From contig NZ_JABEQK010000004.1 of NCBI RefSeq assembly GCF_014174275.1, positions 62,001 to 126,000 of the forward strand: 64,000 bases of DNA. The letters run 5' to 3'. Position numbers and translations under genes: made by a program. Shown here one piece after another: positions 37,319 to 47,141 of this stretch; within the stretch, counting starts at the first letter, position 1; each line of letters begins with the position of its first letter. Source of the DNA: Gluconacetobacter takamatsuzukensis (lineage in GTDB: Bacteria; Pseudomonadota; Alphaproteobacteria; Acetobacterales; Acetobacteraceae). Below the pieces are notes generated by a model, which saw only the letters and a program-made list of their open reading frames with translations, did not search any database and was not told where the DNA came from.

Positions 37319-38617
37319 TTAGTAGCGGTACAGGTCGTTCTTGAACGGCCCGTTGACCGGAACGCCGATATACTCGGCCTGTTTCGCGGACATCTTCGAC
37401 AGTTCGGCGCCGACCTTGGCCAAGTGCAGGGCCGCAACCTTCTCGTCGAGATGCTTGGGCAGGGTGTAGACCTGACGCTCGTACTTGCCCTTGGGGGCGG
37501 TCCACAGCTCGATCTGCGCCAGCGTCTGGTTGGTGAAGGACGCCGACATGACGAAGGACGGGTGGCCCGTGGCGTTGCCCAGGTTCACCAGACGGCCCTC
37601 GGACAGCAGGATCAGGCGCTTGCCGTCGGGGAACACGACCTCGTCGACCTGCGGCTTGATGTTGTCCCACTTGAAGTTGCGCAGCGCCCCGACCTGGATC
37701 TCGGAATCGAAATGTCCGATATTGCAGACGATGGCGCGGTGCTTCATGGCGCGCATGTGGTCGACGGTGATGATGTCGACATTGCCGGTGCAGGTGACGA
37801 AGATGTCGCCGCGCGGGGCGGCGGCTTCCATCGTCACGACCTCGTAGCCTTCCATCGCCGCCTGCAGGGCGCAGATCGGGTCGACCTCGGTGACCAGGAC
37901 GCGGCAGCCGGCATTGCGCAGCGAGGCGGCCGAGCCCTTGCCGACATCGCCGTAGCCGGCGACGACGGCGACCTTGCCGGCCATCATGACGTCGGTGCCG
38001 CGACGGATCGCGTCCACCAGGCTCTCGCGGCAGCCGTACAGATTGTCGAACTTCGACTTGGTGACGCTGTCATTGACGTTGATCGCCGGGACGGCCAGCG
38101 TGCCCTTCTTGGCCATTTCCCACAGGCGATGGACGCCGGTGGTCGTTTCCTCGGACAGGCCGCGCACGTCCCGCAGCATTTCGGGATACTTGTCGTGCAT
38201 CAGCACGGTCAGGTCGCCGCCATCGTCGAGGATCATGTTCGGCGTCCAGCCGTCGGGACCCGTGATGGTCTGCTCGATGCACCACCAGAATTCTTCCTCG
38301 CTCAGGCCCTTCCAGGCGAAGACCGGGACGCCCGTCGCGGCGATGGCGGCGGCGGCGTGGTCCTGGGTCGAGAAGATGTTGCACGACGACCAGCGGACGG
38401 TGGCACCCAGCGCGGTCAGGGTCTCGATCAGCACCGCCGTCTGGATGGTCATGTGCAGGCAGCCGGCGATGCGCGCGCCCTTGAGCGGCTGGCTGGCGCC
38501 GAATTCCTCGCGCAGGGCCATCAGGCCGGGCATTTCGCCCTCGGCGATCGCGATTTCCTTGCGGCCCCATTCCGCGAGAGCGATATCGCGTACCTTATAG
38601 TCCGTGCTGGCAGTCAT
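37319..38617 (-). CDS. ahcY: Adenosylhomocysteinase
   Basis: Splits S-adenosylhomocysteine into adenosine and homocysteine in the methyl cycle, using bound NAD. The 432-residue protein shows the substrate domain ([13 protein letters not shown]), the NAD-binding [10 protein letters not shown], the NIGHFDSEI segment and the C-terminal KNDLYRY tail that completes the active site of the neighbouring subunit. The ATG at 38617 gives MTASTDYKV, the usual start; a longer open frame upstream is a shadow of the dipeptidase gene. The 68-base gap upstream shows no riboswitch. Confidence 0.96.
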   Translation of the reverse strand: MTASTDYKVRDIALAEWGRKEIAIAEGEMPGLMALREEFGASQPLKGARIAGCLHMTIQTAVLIETLTALGATVRWSSCNIFSTQDHAAAAIAATGVPVFAWKGLSEEEFWWCIEQTITGPDGWTPNMILDDGGDLTVLMHDKYPEMLRDVRGLSEETTTGVHRLWEMAKKGTLAVPAINVNDSVTKSKFDNLYGCRESLVDAIRRGTDVMMAGKVAVVAGYGDVGKGSAASLRNAGCRVLVTEVDPICALQAAMEGYEVVTMEAAAPRGDIFVTCTGNVDIITVDHMRAMKHRAIVCNIGHFDSEIQVGALRNFKWDNIKPQVDEVVFPDGKRLILLSEGRLVNLGNATGHPSFVMSASFTNQTLAQIELWTAPKGKYERQVYTLPKHLDEKVAALHLAKVGAELSKMSAKQAEYIGVPVNGPFKNDLYRY

Positions 38618-38685
38618 GTCTGGTCCTGTTCGGTTGATGCGGAATCCCGGCGGGTATAGACGCTCGGGCGCGCGAGGGCTAGCGG

Positions 38686-39699
38686 TCAGGCCGTGGCGGC
38701 CACGGCCTCGGCCGCGCGGAGCACGCGCAGGAAATTGCCGCCCCAGATGGCCGCGATCTGGTCGCGGTCGTAGCCGCGACGCTGCAATTCGGCGGTCAGG
38801 GCCGGCGACTGGGCGGCGTTGCGCCAGCCCTCGATGGTGCCGCCGCCGTCGAAATCGGACGAGATGCCGACATGGCGGACGCCGATCCTCTGCGCGACAT
38901 AGTCGATATGGTCGACATAATCCGCCACGCTGATTGCGCGTTGGGCCCGGATATCTCGCGGGCGCAGGAAGGCGTCGACGGCCGTGATGTGGACCACGCC
39001 GTCGCAGTCGCGAAGGGCGTCGAGCTGTTCGTCGTCGAGGTTGCGCGGATGGTCGCACAGGGCGCGGGCGTTGGAATGGGTGGCCAGGACCGGGCTGCGC
39101 GACACGCGGACCGCCTGCATCATGGTGCTGCGCGCGGTGTGGGAGATATCGACCATCAGGCCCAGGCGGTTCATTTCCGTGATCGCCTCGCGGCCCAGGC
39201 CGGACAGGCCGCCATGGCGGGATTCGGGGTCGTTGAGCGACGGCATCGGGCGGGCGGAATCGGCCAGCGCGTTGTGGCCGTTATGAGTCAGCGTCATGTA
39301 GCGCGCGCCGCGCGCGCGGAACTGCGCCAGCAGCGACAGGTCCTCGCCCATCGCATAGCCGTTTTCGACCGCCGGGACGATGGCGGTGATGCCCTCGTGG
39401 AACGCGGCCTCGATCTCCGCCGCCAGCGGGCAGATCCGGGCCGGGCCGCCTTCGACGCCCCGGTTGATCGCATCGAGCATCGCCAGGGCCTGGCGGGAGA
39501 TGGCGGCGTGGCTGTCGGGGTCGGTGGCGCCCTGTCCGACATAGGCCACCAGGCAGGCGGCCGAGATGCCGCCCCGGCGCAGCTTGGGCAGGTCGACATG
39601 GCGGTAGTCGGTATCCTGCAGGAAATCGCCCCGGTCGGGCCAGGGGATGTCGATATGCGTATCGACGGTGAGCAGGGGGGGGAGCGCTTGGTCGGTCAT
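38686..39699 (-). CDS. Membrane dipeptidase family (M19) enzyme
   Basis: A 337-residue zinc metallopeptidase of the renal dipeptidase family. Expected metal and active-site motifs are present: DTHIDIPW near the N-terminus, [21 protein letters not shown], and [15 protein letters not shown], ending with [15 protein letters not shown] and GGNFLRVL. It has no signal peptide, so a cytoplasmic role in cleaving dipeptides, possibly mixed L-D ones, is likely. The ATG at 39699 is used because the family begins here; an upstream frame to 39771 adds non-conserved residues. Confidence 0.9.
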   Translation of the reverse strand: MTDQALPPLLTVDTHIDIPWPDRGDFLQDTDYRHVDLPKLRRGGISAACLVAYVGQGATDPDSHAAISRQALAMLDAINRGVEGGPARICPLAAEIEAAFHEGITAIVPAVENGYAMGEDLSLLAQFRARGARYMTLTHNGHNALADSARPMPSLNDPESRHGGLSGLGREAITEMNRLGLMVDISHTARSTMMQAVRVSRSPVLATHSNARALCDHPRNLDDEQLDALRDCDGVVHITAVDAFLRPRDIRAQRAISVADYVDHIDYVAQRIGVRHVGISSDFDGGGTIEGWRNAAQSPALTAELQRRGYDRDQIAAIWGGNFLRVLRAAEAVAATA

Positions 39700-39772
39700 G
39701 GCCGTGCAGTGTAGGGCGGAACGGGGCGATCCGTAAGGGACCCGTGCGCGGGGGGGGCGGCCGGCGGGCATG

Positions 39773-39814
39773 AAAAAAGCCTGCCTCCTGCCCCCGGAGG
39801 GGCGGAAGGCAGGC
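39773..39814 (-). terminator. Rho-independent terminator of satP
   Basis: Read on the minus strand: stem GCCTGCCT/AGGCAGGC with a GC-rich inner loop, followed directly by TTTTTT (39773-39778). It lies 40 bases past the satP stop and is the clearest intrinsic terminator in the window. Confidence 0.85.
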
Positions 39815-39854
39815 GGAGGATGGTCTCGGACTTATTGGGGACGTGGCTGCCCGT

Positions 39855-40457
39855 TCAGGCGGGGACGCCTGTGACGTGCCGGGGGGCGGCCTGCGGGGCG
39901 GCGGGGAGGCCGGCCGGCAGGACGGGGTGGCCGAACTGGGCCTCGATCACCTCTGCCATGGCGAGATACAGGGCGGAGGCGCCGCACAGCAGGCCCTCGT
40001 AGCCCGCGATGCGGGTGATGACGAGGTTGCCCGTCCATTCGCCCAGCGCCAGCAGGAAGAACAGCAGGGTGAGCGACGCGAACACGAATTGCAGCACCCG
40101 GTTGCCGCGCAGCGTGCCGATGAACATGAAGCCCGTGAACACGCCCCACAGGGCCAGATAGGCGGCCATGGCCGGCGCGGTCGCCGCCGCGATCAGGCCG
40201 AATTTCGGCAGGAACACGAGCAGGACGAGGGAAATCCAGAACGCGCCAAAGGAGGTGAAGGCCGTGAGCCCGAACGTGTTGCCCTTGGGATATTCGAGCA
40301 GCCCGGCCAGGATCTGCGCGGCGCCGCCGAAGATGATGCCCATTGCCAGGACCGACGAATTGAGCGGCAGAAAGCCGGCATTGCAGAGATTGAGCAGGAT
40401 CGTCGTCATCCCGAAGCCGGCGAGGCCGAGGGGGGCAGGATTGGCGAGAGGTTTCAT
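39855..40457 (-). CDS. satP: SatP/GPR1/FUN34-type acetate/succinate permease
   Basis: A 200-residue inner-membrane protein with six helices. The family signature NPAPLGL is at residues 6-12, and [16 protein letters not shown] follows helix two. These proteins take up acetate or succinate with protons; in acetic acid bacteria this may serve acetate re-use during overoxidation, an inference. The gene stands alone, with a strong terminator after it. The upstream region is AT-rich and contains a perfect 16-bp palindrome (40532-40547). Confidence 0.92.
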   Translation of the reverse strand: MKPLANPAPLGLAGFGMTTILLNLCNAGFLPLNSSVLAMGIIFGGAAQILAGLLEYPKGNTFGLTAFTSFGAFWISLVLLVFLPKFGLIAAATAPAMAAYLALWGVFTGFMFIGTLRGNRVLQFVFASLTLLFFLLALGEWTGNLVITRIAGYEGLLCGASALYLAMAEVIEAQFGHPVLPAGLPAAPQAAPRHVTGVPA

Positions 40458-40531
40458 GACGGGAAGTCTCCATCGGTGACAGGGGCTGTCCGATCAGCCC
40501 GAACGTCTGTGACCGTTGGGGTTTTTCTCCG

Positions 40532-40547
40532 CCTTTTTATAAAAAGG
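40532..40547. promoter_or_regulatory. Perfect palindrome upstream of satP
   Basis: CCTTTTTATAAAAAGG reads the same on both strands and lies 75-90 bases upstream of the satP ATG in an AT-rich stretch. It may be an operator, or overlap the promoter -10 (TATAAA). No regulator is assigned. Confidence 0.4.
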
Positions 40548-40625
40548 AACAATAACAAATATCTGTTAGATGAATGAATGACGGTCACAAGGCAGTTATC
40601 CCGGCGGCCCGGCGCCAGCCGGGCT

Positions 40626-40862
40626 TTATCCTTGTTCCGTCGGGAGGTTTTCCGGCTGCCGGGTGTGGGGAGCGTCGGGTTTCCGGGTCTCCAGGAGTGC
40701 TGCGACCGCGTCGCTGACGGTCTGCCAGCGGGCGGCGCGTACCTCGTCGCCCGCGTCGCGTGCCTGGGCGAGGTGGGTGCGCGCGATCAGCAAGGCCTGG
40801 GCGCCGTGCTGGTCGACCAGTTCGATTGCCTCGGCCGGTATCAGTCTGGGCAGGGTCCGCAT
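40626..40862 (-). CDS. Small conserved-looking protein of unknown function
   Basis: A 78-residue acidic-helical protein, MRTLPRLIPAEAIELVDQHG, with a helical body (AQALLIARTHLAQARDAGDEVRAARWQTVSDAVAAL reads as two amphipathic helices) and a polar tail. No signal peptide or membrane segment. The frame extends upstream to 41114, but that part has the biased composition of a chance frame. I do not recognise the family. It stands 168 bases from the satP start, on the same strand. Confidence 0.5.
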   Translation of the reverse strand: MRTLPRLIPAEAIELVDQHGAQALLIARTHLAQARDAGDEVRAARWQTVSDAVAALLETRKPDAPHTRQPENLPTEQG

Positions 40863-41133
40863 CGTCCGCCTCCCGTATCCGACGGATGTCGGAGCGTACG
40901 TGGCGCGGGGTGCCTGCCGCTTCAATCCCGTATCGGGGATGTGATCGCGCGGGCCTGCATCTTTCGAAAGAGGGTGATGGTGCAAGGGAAGATCCGGTCC
41001 GGAAGGGATATCATGCTCTTGGGCGTGTGCCGGGCCTCGCGCCCTGGTGGGGGAGCTGGTATAGGAACGGGCCGTCATTTCGCGGGATGCAGGCCTCCCG
41101 CGGACCGACATCATTGCGTGAAGAGCGGCTGCA

Positions 41134-41946
41134 TTGCCCGAGCATAGTGGAAATTTCCCTCAGAAGACCGCCATCGTCAGTGGCGCAACCGGCGGAATCG
41201 GGCAGTTTCTGTGCCGCCGGCTGCGCGAGCAGGGCTATCGGATCGTCATCCTGTCGCGCCGGGCGGGCGTGCCGCCCGGGATCGCGGCCGATCTGGCCGT
41301 GACCTGCGACCTGATGGATGCGGGCGCGGTCGCGGCGGCGGGACGGGTGATTCGCGACGCGTGCCCGACGATCGACCTGTTCGTTTCCTGTGCCGGGACG
41401 ATTTCTCCGCAGCCGGCAGGCGGGCTGGACGGCGAACTGGTGCGGCGGCAGGTGGAGACCAACCTGACCGGGGTGATCCTGCTGACGGAGGAAGTGCTGC
41501 CGCATATCGCGGCGGGCGGGCGCATCCTGTTCGTCAACTCGATGGCGGGTGTGTTTCCGCTGGCGGGGAGTGCCGTCTATACCGCGTCGAAATTCGGGTT
41601 GCGCGGCTTTGCGCGGGCGCTGGCGCTGGAGCTGCGGCCCCGGCGCATCCGGGTCGTGTCGGTGTTTCCGGGCAGTGTCGATACGCCCATGTTCCGCGAC
41701 GAGATGGAGCAGGGCGGCTCGCTGCTGAACTTCATGTCCTGGCCGCAGGACCCCGAGCGGGCCGCCGCGTGGATCCTGGCGGCGGCGGGCAGCCGGAAGG
41801 AGGAGCATTTTCCCTCCTTCATCGACCGGATCTTTCCCGCCCTGTTCCTGTGGTCGCCGGTTTTCATGCGGCTGTGCATGCCGGTGATGACGACATGGTC
41901 GCGGCTGACCCGATGGGTCTATCGGCGGCGGCAGGCGCGCGGATAG
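41134..41946 (+). CDS. Short-chain dehydrogenase/reductase
   Basis: A 270-residue classical SDR. The nucleotide-binding motif is SGATGGIG (16-23), with SRR after strand two suggesting NADP(H). SCAG replaces the usual NNAG, and catalytic Y149 and K153 lie in YTASK. A hydrophobic C-terminal segment (FPALFLWSPVFMRLCMPVM) may anchor it to the membrane. The start is TTG at 41134, the only initiator at the right distance from the glycine motif; GAAGAG lies just upstream. Substrate unknown. Confidence 0.85.
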   Translation: MPEHSGNFPQKTAIVSGATGGIGQFLCRRLREQGYRIVILSRRAGVPPGIAADLAVTCDLMDAGAVAAAGRVIRDACPTIDLFVSCAGTISPQPAGGLDGELVRRQVETNLTGVILLTEEVLPHIAAGGRILFVNSMAGVFPLAGSAVYTASKFGLRGFARALALELRPRRIRVVSVFPGSVDTPMFRDEMEQGGSLLNFMSWPQDPERAAAWILAAAGSRKEEHFPSFIDRIFPALFLWSPVFMRLCMPVMTTWSRLTRWVYRRRQARG

Positions 41947-41985
41947 GGACGGGCCCGCGCGCCGGAGACGGAAGGCACGAGGGCG

Positions 41986-42432
41986 TCAGTTCTCGTCGAA
42001 GGGCAGTTCCTGCACCCGTATGGCCTTGCCGGTACGGTCGTAATAGAAGATCGCGTTGCCGCGCCGCTCGGCATAGCCGTCGGGCGTGCCCTGCGGGGTC
42101 CAGAACAGAAGCCGGTTGGCATCGGACTGCTCGATCACCTTGTCGCCGGCCGGGCGGTACTGGAACTGGCTGAAATCCTTGTGGGCGCTGGGCACGGGCG
42201 GGGTGGTGGCGAGCTGGTGCATCGTCGGGCCCTTGGGACCGTCATCTTCCTGCGCGCAGGCCAGCGTCGGCGCCGCGACCGCAAGGCCGAGAGACGCCGC
42301 CAGGACATACAGGGGTTGCCGGAAGAAACGGCCTGCCGGGCGCGCGTGCCGCGGAGCGGCGCCGCAGGAAATGGGCGTCGGATCGCCGGCAGGGTGATCT
42401 TGCAAACAGCCTGGCAGTGCCTTGTCCTGCAT
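41986..42432 (-). CDS. Exported protein of unknown function
   Basis: A 148-residue protein with a long, arginine-bearing N-terminus before a hydrophobic segment (YVLAASLGLAVAAPTLACAQ), which looks like an export signal starting about residue 40. The mature part has WTPQGTPDGYAERRGNAIFYYDRTGKAIRV, suggestive of a small beta-sheet domain. A strong AAGGAGG ribosome site 8 bases before the ATG at 42432 supports this start despite the long N-terminus. No family recognised. It follows the porin gene on the same strand, with 123 bases between them. Confidence 0.65.
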   Translation of the reverse strand: MQDKALPGCLQDHPAGDPTPISCGAAPRHARPAGRFFRQPLYVLAASLGLAVAAPTLACAQEDDGPKGPTMHQLATTPPVPSAHKDFSQFQYRPAGDKVIEQSDANRLLFWTPQGTPDGYAERRGNAIFYYDRTGKAIRVQELPFDEN

Positions 42433-42555
42433 GACCGCATCCTCCTTCGTCCTGTGGTCCGGTCCGCCGGAACATCCTCCGTTTTTTCCTTCGGCGCAAC
42501 TCGGCCATGACCGGCCCGGCGATGCGGGACGGTCATGGCGAAAGGCGGCGAGGGG

Positions 42556-44409
42556 TTACTGGAAGGGCAGGTAGCGGAAATCGAAGAAGATCTGGCTCAT
42601 GCTGGTCGAGGGCGCGCCGCCGATGCCCTTCCATGTTTGCAGGCGCGAATAGGCGAGCTGGGTGCCGACCTCCACCGTGCCGTAGCGGCCCTTGAGGAAG
42701 CGCCACCAGGCGCCGACGGTGAATTCCTGCACCGAGCGGATGCTGGCGGTGCAGGCCAGCGGCGACATTTCGACCTCGCACCCTTCGTTGGACGACATCG
42801 GGTTGCCGTAGCCGTAGGCCGTGCCGCCCGACGAGAAGGAACTGCGGCCCGAACGCTGCATGCCGTAATAGCCGTAGACGTCGATCAGCGGAGTCGGGTG
42901 GGCGATGATGCCGGCCGTGGCCTGGGCGTCGGGCAGGGGCTTGGGCTTGCCCTGGGCGTCGAGCGTGACGTCGGGCAGCAGCACGGAGCCGTAGCGGCCG
43001 AGCCCGAACCCGGCCAGGCCGGCCAGGTGGATTTCGACCTTGTGCGGGATGACGGGCAGCACCGCCGAGGCGCCGCCGCCTCCGGCGATGGCGGTATTGT
43101 TGTGGCCGCTGCCGTTGGCGAAGACGCGGTCGTGCGGGAAGCGGACGATTCCCTCGGCCTCGTAATGGCCCCAGCTTGGGTCCCACGCGACCTTGCCGAT
43201 GACGTCCGGCGCGATTTCGTCGGAGTAGATGGTACTGGATTCGGTCAGGCCCGTGCCGTTGGCGCCGATGGTCGCGGTGCCGCCATTGGGCAGCGTCACC
43301 GTGCCGTTATTGTTGGCGAAGCCCGTGGTGTCGTAGATCGTCGCCGGGTTTTCGATCGACAGGCCGAGCCAGAGCCGGTGGTGCATCATGTCGTGGACGA
43401 AGCGGGCCTGCCACTGCCGGGTCCAGGTCTGACCGGCCAGCATCGAGGATTCGATGGTCTCGGGCAGGCTTTCCTGGCGGGCGATGATGCCGGCGCGGCC
43501 GGGGGTCAGCAGGCTCCATGCCTGGCCGACCAGCACATGGTTGCCGTCGCGCGTGTCGTCGTAGCTGAGATAGGCCTGGCGCAGGCGGGGTACGTAGGCG
43601 TTGCTCTCGTACGGGTTGGTCGTCTCCGCCCCCGCGCCGAAATCGGTTTCGACGAAGCCCGAGACGGTCGTGTAGGAATTGATGTTGCCGCGCGCCATGA
43701 CCGAGAAGCGGCTGTAGCGCGGGCTGCCCTCGAAATTGTTCTGGTGATAGTTGGCGTTCTGGGGGAACGGCATCGCCTGCCAGTAATTGAACGTGCCCGA
43801 GGCGACATGGCGGTTTTCCAGCACCGCCGAGGTATCGAAATAGCCGCCCAGGATGACCGTGAGCGGCCCGACATGGAACACGCCGTGATCGCCCAGCGCG
43901 CCGGCGGCCTGGGCGCCGGCGCTGCCGCGCGGATGGGGGCCGACATTATTGTCGGCGACGCGGTTGACCATGTCCTCGTCGCGATGGCCGACGACATTGG
44001 CGTAGGTCGGCGTTTCCTCGCCGATGACGGGGGCCGGGACGTCGCCGGGGGGAAGATGGCGGTGGCCGGTGGTGGCGAGTTGCGCCGGCTTTGCGCCGGT
44101 GCGGGCCAGTTGGCGGGATTCGGCCGCTTCATGCGCGGCGTGTTCGCGCGTCGCGGTTTCCTCGGCGGTGGCGCGGGGGAGGTGCAGGTGCGCGCGGTGC
44201 TGCGCCAGTTCGCGGCGCATCGCCATCAGGTCCTTCTGGAGTTCGAGCTGCTGCTCCTGGATGCGGGCGATCTGGCTTTCCATCGCCTCGATCGCTTCGA
44301 CGTCCTCCGGCGTATGGCCCTGGGCGCGGGCGGCAACGGGAACGAGAATCGAGCAGCAGAGCAGGAACAGCGGCGTGGACCGCCTGAAGGACGGGCAGGG
44401 CAGGGGCAT
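42556..44409 (-). CDS. Outer-membrane porin with N-terminal coiled coil
   Basis: A 617-residue exported protein. The signal peptide (MPLPCPSFRRSTPLFLLCC, cut after ARAQ) is followed by a short coiled coil (about 40-75, AIEAMESQIARIQEQQLELQ) as in OprB/DcaP-like porins that tether to peptidoglycan. The rest is a beta-barrel with alternating strands, ending in RYLPFQ, near the aromatic C-terminus expected of such barrels. It is likely a passive channel for small organic molecules. The ATG at 44409 opens the signal; a TTG three codons upstream is possible. The upstream region is very AT-rich. Confidence 0.82.
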   Translation of the reverse strand: MPLPCPSFRRSTPLFLLCCSILVPVAARAQGHTPEDVEAIEAMESQIARIQEQQLELQKDLMAMRRELAQHRAHLHLPRATAEETATREHAAHEAAESRQLARTGAKPAQLATTGHRHLPPGDVPAPVIGEETPTYANVVGHRDEDMVNRVADNNVGPHPRGSAGAQAAGALGDHGVFHVGPLTVILGGYFDTSAVLENRHVASGTFNYWQAMPFPQNANYHQNNFEGSPRYSRFSVMARGNINSYTTVSGFVETDFGAGAETTNPYESNAYVPRLRQAYLSYDDTRDGNHVLVGQAWSLLTPGRAGIIARQESLPETIESSMLAGQTWTRQWQARFVHDMMHHRLWLGLSIENPATIYDTTGFANNNGTVTLPNGGTATIGANGTGLTESSTIYSDEIAPDVIGKVAWDPSWGHYEAEGIVRFPHDRVFANGSGHNNTAIAGGGGASAVLPVIPHKVEIHLAGLAGFGLGRYGSVLLPDVTLDAQGKPKPLPDAQATAGIIAHPTPLIDVYGYYGMQRSGRSSFSSGGTAYGYGNPMSSNEGCEVEMSPLACTASIRSVQEFTVGAWWRFLKGRYGTVEVGTQLAYSRLQTWKGIGGAPSTSMSQIFFDFRYLPFQ

Positions 44410-44460
44410 TCGGGACAATCGCCTGAGGGCTGGTGAAGTTTCAGAAGTATGTCAAAAGAT

Positions 44461-44552
44461 TTCCCGGAAAAGGTAAATAATAAATTCTTTTAGTTTTGTA
44501 TCATTACATAATTAACAAGATGAATGATATTTATTTATCGAATAAATCTTGT
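44461..44552. other. AT-rich patch with a two-part inverted repeat
   Basis: Only 19 of 90 bases in 44461-44550 are G or C, against a window that is mostly GC-rich. It contains ATTTATT (44529-44535) and AATAAAT (44541-44547) around TATCG, with outer arms ACAAGA (44515-44520) and TCTTGT (44547-44552). It lies between the divergent porin and glyoxalase genes, so promoters, a nucleoid-protein site or a leader hairpin are possible. Confidence 0.55.
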
Positions 44553-44637
44553 ATGGGGCCGAAGGGGCTGGACCGTGTGGCGCCGGGGCCGATATGTCGC
44601 GCATGGTTAGAGACATGCCGGGAAGGAGCCCGAAACG

Positions 44638-45039
44638 ATGGCGAAGCTGATCCATTCCATGATCCGGGTGCGGGACGAGGCGGCGTCGCTGGCCTTCTAT
44701 GAGCGGGCGTTCGGGCTGACGGTGGCCGACCGGCTGGTGTTCGACGATTTTACCCTGATCTACCTTTCGAACGCCGAGCAGGATTTCGAGCTGGAGCTGA
44801 CGGTCAATCGCGACCGGGACCGGCCCTACGAGTTGGGGGACGGGTATGGGCATCTGGCGGTTTCGGTCGGGGATATCGAGGCGGAGCATGCGCGGTTCGA
44901 GCGCGAGGGGCTGGCGCCGCTGCCGGTGAAGCAATTGGCGCTGGGGGATCGGGTGGTCGGTCGCTTCTTCTTCGTCGTCGATCCGGACGGGTACCGGATC
45001 GAGGTGTTGCAGAGCGGGGCACCCGGTCGTTTCCTTTGA
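44638..45039 (+). CDS. gloA: Lactoylglutathione lyase (glyoxalase I)
   Basis: A 133-residue metalloenzyme of the VOC fold that isomerises the methylglyoxal-glutathione hemithioacetal to lactoylglutathione. Metal ligands match the family: H6, E53, H72 and E122. Two beta-alpha-beta-beta-beta repeats are visible (IHSMIRVRDEAASLAFYE and GHLAVSVGDIEAEHARFE). GGAAGGAG precedes the ATG. A gap of 32 bases leads to dapF on the same strand, so a shared transcript is possible. Confidence 0.9.
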   Translation: MAKLIHSMIRVRDEAASLAFYERAFGLTVADRLVFDDFTLIYLSNAEQDFELELTVNRDRDRPYELGDGYGHLAVSVGDIEAEHARFEREGLAPLPVKQLALGDRVVGRFFFVVDPDGYRIEVLQSGAPGRFL

Positions 45040-45071
45040 TATAAGCGGGGCGCGTGCCGTATAAGGCGCGC

Positions 45072-45896
45072 ATGATGATCCCCTTCAGCAAGATGCACGG
45101 TCTGGGCAACGATTTTGTCGTGGTGGACGAGCGCGTGGCGCGCCATGGGCTGACGCCCGTGCGCATTGCCGCCCTGGCCGACCGGCATCGCGGGATCGGG
45201 TGCGACCAGTTTGTGGTGCTGCGCCCGGCCTGCCGCGAGGGGGCGGATGTTTTCGTGCGGTTTTTCAATGCCGACGGCAGCGAGTCCGGGGCCTGCGGCA
45301 ATGCGTCGCGCTGCGTGGCCGACCTGCTGTGGCGGGGCGACGGGCGGCGACGGAACGTGTTGCAGACGCGGGCCGGGCTGCTGCCGGCCGCGGTCGACGA
45401 AGCCGGGCTGGTGACGGTCGACATGGGGCCGCCGGCGCTGGACTGGGGCGACGTGCCGCTGGCGGAGCCGGTCGATACGCTGCATCTGCCGCTGCCGGGC
45501 GACCCGGCGGCGGTGTCGATGGGCAACCCGCATGCCACCTTCTTCCTGGCCGACATGTTGGATCTGGACCCTGTCGTGGCCGGGCCGCTGCTGGAGCATG
45601 ACCCGCTGTTTCCCGAGCGGGCGAATATCGGCTTCGCGCAGGTTCTGTCGCGCGAGGCCATGCGGCTGCGCGTGTGGGAGCGGGGCAGCGGGCTGACGCT
45701 GGCCTGCGGGTCGGGTGCGTGTGCCGCCGTCGTGAATGCCGTGCGGCGCGGGCTGGTGGCGCGCACCTGCCGGGTGGAGATGGATGGCGGCGCGCTGTCG
45801 ATCACCTGGCGGGAAGAAGACGGGCATGTGCTGATGACGGGGCCGGCGACCACCAGCTTTGTCGGGTCCTTCGACCCCGAGGCCTATCCGTCATGA
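45072..45896 (+). CDS. dapF: Diaminopimelate epimerase
   Basis: Converts LL- to meso-diaminopimelate for lysine and peptidoglycan synthesis, without a cofactor, using two cysteines. Both are present: C75 in [10 protein letters not shown] and C212 in [11 protein letters not shown]. The start motif [11 protein letters not shown] is typical. ATG at 45072 is used (AAGG upstream); ATG at 45075 or GTG at 45054 are possible. The stop overlaps the start of the next gene (ATGA at 45893-45896), a dapF-mtaB coupling seen in related bacteria. Confidence 0.95.
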   Translation: MMIPFSKMHGLGNDFVVVDERVARHGLTPVRIAALADRHRGIGCDQFVVLRPACREGADVFVRFFNADGSESGACGNASRCVADLLWRGDGRRRNVLQTRAGLLPAAVDEAGLVTVDMGPPALDWGDVPLAEPVDTLHLPLPGDPAAVSMGNPHATFFLADMLDLDPVVAGPLLEHDPLFPERANIGFAQVLSREAMRLRVWERGSGLTLACGSGACAAVVNAVRRGLVARTCRVEMDGGALSITWREEDGHVLMTGPATTSFVGSFDPEAYPS

Positions 45897-47140
45897 GCAA
45901 GCCGCCCGAGATCCTGACCTTCGGCTGCCGGCTGAACACCTATGAGAGCGAGGTGATGCGCGGCCATGCGGCGGGGCTGGACGATGTGATCATCGTCAAT
46001 ACCTGTGCCGTGACCGCTGAGGCCGAGCGCCAGGCGCGGCAGGCGATCCGCCGCGCGCATCGCGACCGGCCGGATGCGCGCATCGTCGTGACCGGCTGCG
46101 CGGCGCAGATCGACCCCGGCCGGTGGGAGGGGCTGCCCGGCGTGGCCCGTGTGCTGGGCAACCGGGAGAAGCTGGAGGCCGCGAGCTGGACGCCCGCCGC
46201 GCTGGGGGAAGGGCGCGCGGTATCGGACATCATGGCGGCCACCGAGACCGTGCCGCATCTGGTGACGGAATTTGCCGGCCGGACCCGGGCCTTCGTCGAG
46301 GTGCAGCAGGGGTGCGACCATCGCTGCACCTTCTGCATCATTCCGTTCGGGCGGGGGCCGTCGCGCTCGGTGCCCGTGGGGGCGGTGGTGGAGCAGGTGC
46401 GGACCCTGGTCGCCTCGGGCTATCGCGAGGTCGTGCTGACCGGGGTGGACATTACCTCGTGGGGTGGGGACCTGCCGGGGCAGCCGGCGCTGGGGCAGCT
46501 TTGCCGCCGGCTGCTGGTGCTGGTGCCGGAGCTGGAGCGGCTGCGCCTGTCGTCGGTCGATCCGGTGGAGATCGACGAGGATCTATGGCGGCTGCTGGAA
46601 AGCGAGCGGCGCTTCATGCCCTATCTGCACCTGTCGCTGCAGGCCGGGTCTGACATGGTCCTGAAGCGGATGAAGCGGCGGCATCTGGTGGCCGACGTGG
46701 CCGCCGTGATCGAGCGGGCGCGGGCCTGCCGGCCGGACCTGGGCATTGGTGCCGACGTGATCGCGGGCTTTCCGACCGAGAGCGACGCGCTGTTCGACGA
46801 GACGCTGGATTTCGTGCGCGGGCAGGGGCTGCCTTACCTGCATGTATTCCCCTACAGCGAGCGGCCGGGGACGCCGGCGGCGAAGATGCCTGCCGTGCCC
46901 GTGGCGACCCGGCGCGAGCGGGCGGCGCGGCTGCGCGCGGCGGGGCAGGAGGCCGCACAGGCTTACCATGCCCGGCTGCTGGGGCGGACGCTGAACGTGC
47001 TGCTGGAGACCGCGACCAGCGGGCATTCCGAGGAGTTCGCGCCCGTGCGCCTGGCGGCGGGCGAGGCCGAGGCGGGGCGCATCGTGGCCGTGCGGGCGAC
47101 GGCGGTTGACGAAAACGGTCTGGTGGCGGAAATCCTCTGA
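45893..47140 (+). CDS. mtaB: tRNA methylthiotransferase, MtaB type
   Basis: A 415-residue radical SAM enzyme. MtaB adds the methylthio group to t6A at position 37 of ANN-decoding tRNAs. It carries the N-terminal UPF0004 domain with three cluster cysteines (C12 in [12 protein letters not shown]38 in NTCAVT, C69 in TGCAAQ). The radical SAM motif is C141, C145 and C148 (CDHRCTFC), and a C-terminal TRAM-like domain follows. The missing insert and NTCAVT motif point to MtaB rather than MiaB or RimO. Translationally coupled to dapF, with ftsY starting one base after its stop. Confidence 0.9.
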   Translation: MSKPPEILTFGCRLNTYESEVMRGHAAGLDDVIIVNTCAVTAEAERQARQAIRRAHRDRPDARIVVTGCAAQIDPGRWEGLPGVARVLGNREKLEAASWTPAALGEGRAVSDIMAATETVPHLVTEFAGRTRAFVEVQQGCDHRCTFCIIPFGRGPSRSVPVGAVVEQVRTLVASGYREVVLTGVDITSWGGDLPGQPALGQLCRRLLVLVPELERLRLSSVDPVEIDEDLWRLLESERRFMPYLHLSLQAGSDMVLKRMKRRHLVADVAAVIERARACRPDLGIGADVIAGFPTESDALFDETLDFVRGQGLPYLHVFPYSERPGTPAAKMPAVPVATRRERAARLRAAGQEAAQAYHARLLGRTLNVLLETATSGHSEEFAPVRLAAGEAEAGRIVAVRATAVDENGLVAEIL

Positions 47141-47141
47141 C

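Noticed and set aside
38618-38685. SAH or SAM riboswitch before ahcY
   Set aside because: The gap is only 68 bases, and no pseudoknot or conserved SAH-riboswitch core could be recognised.
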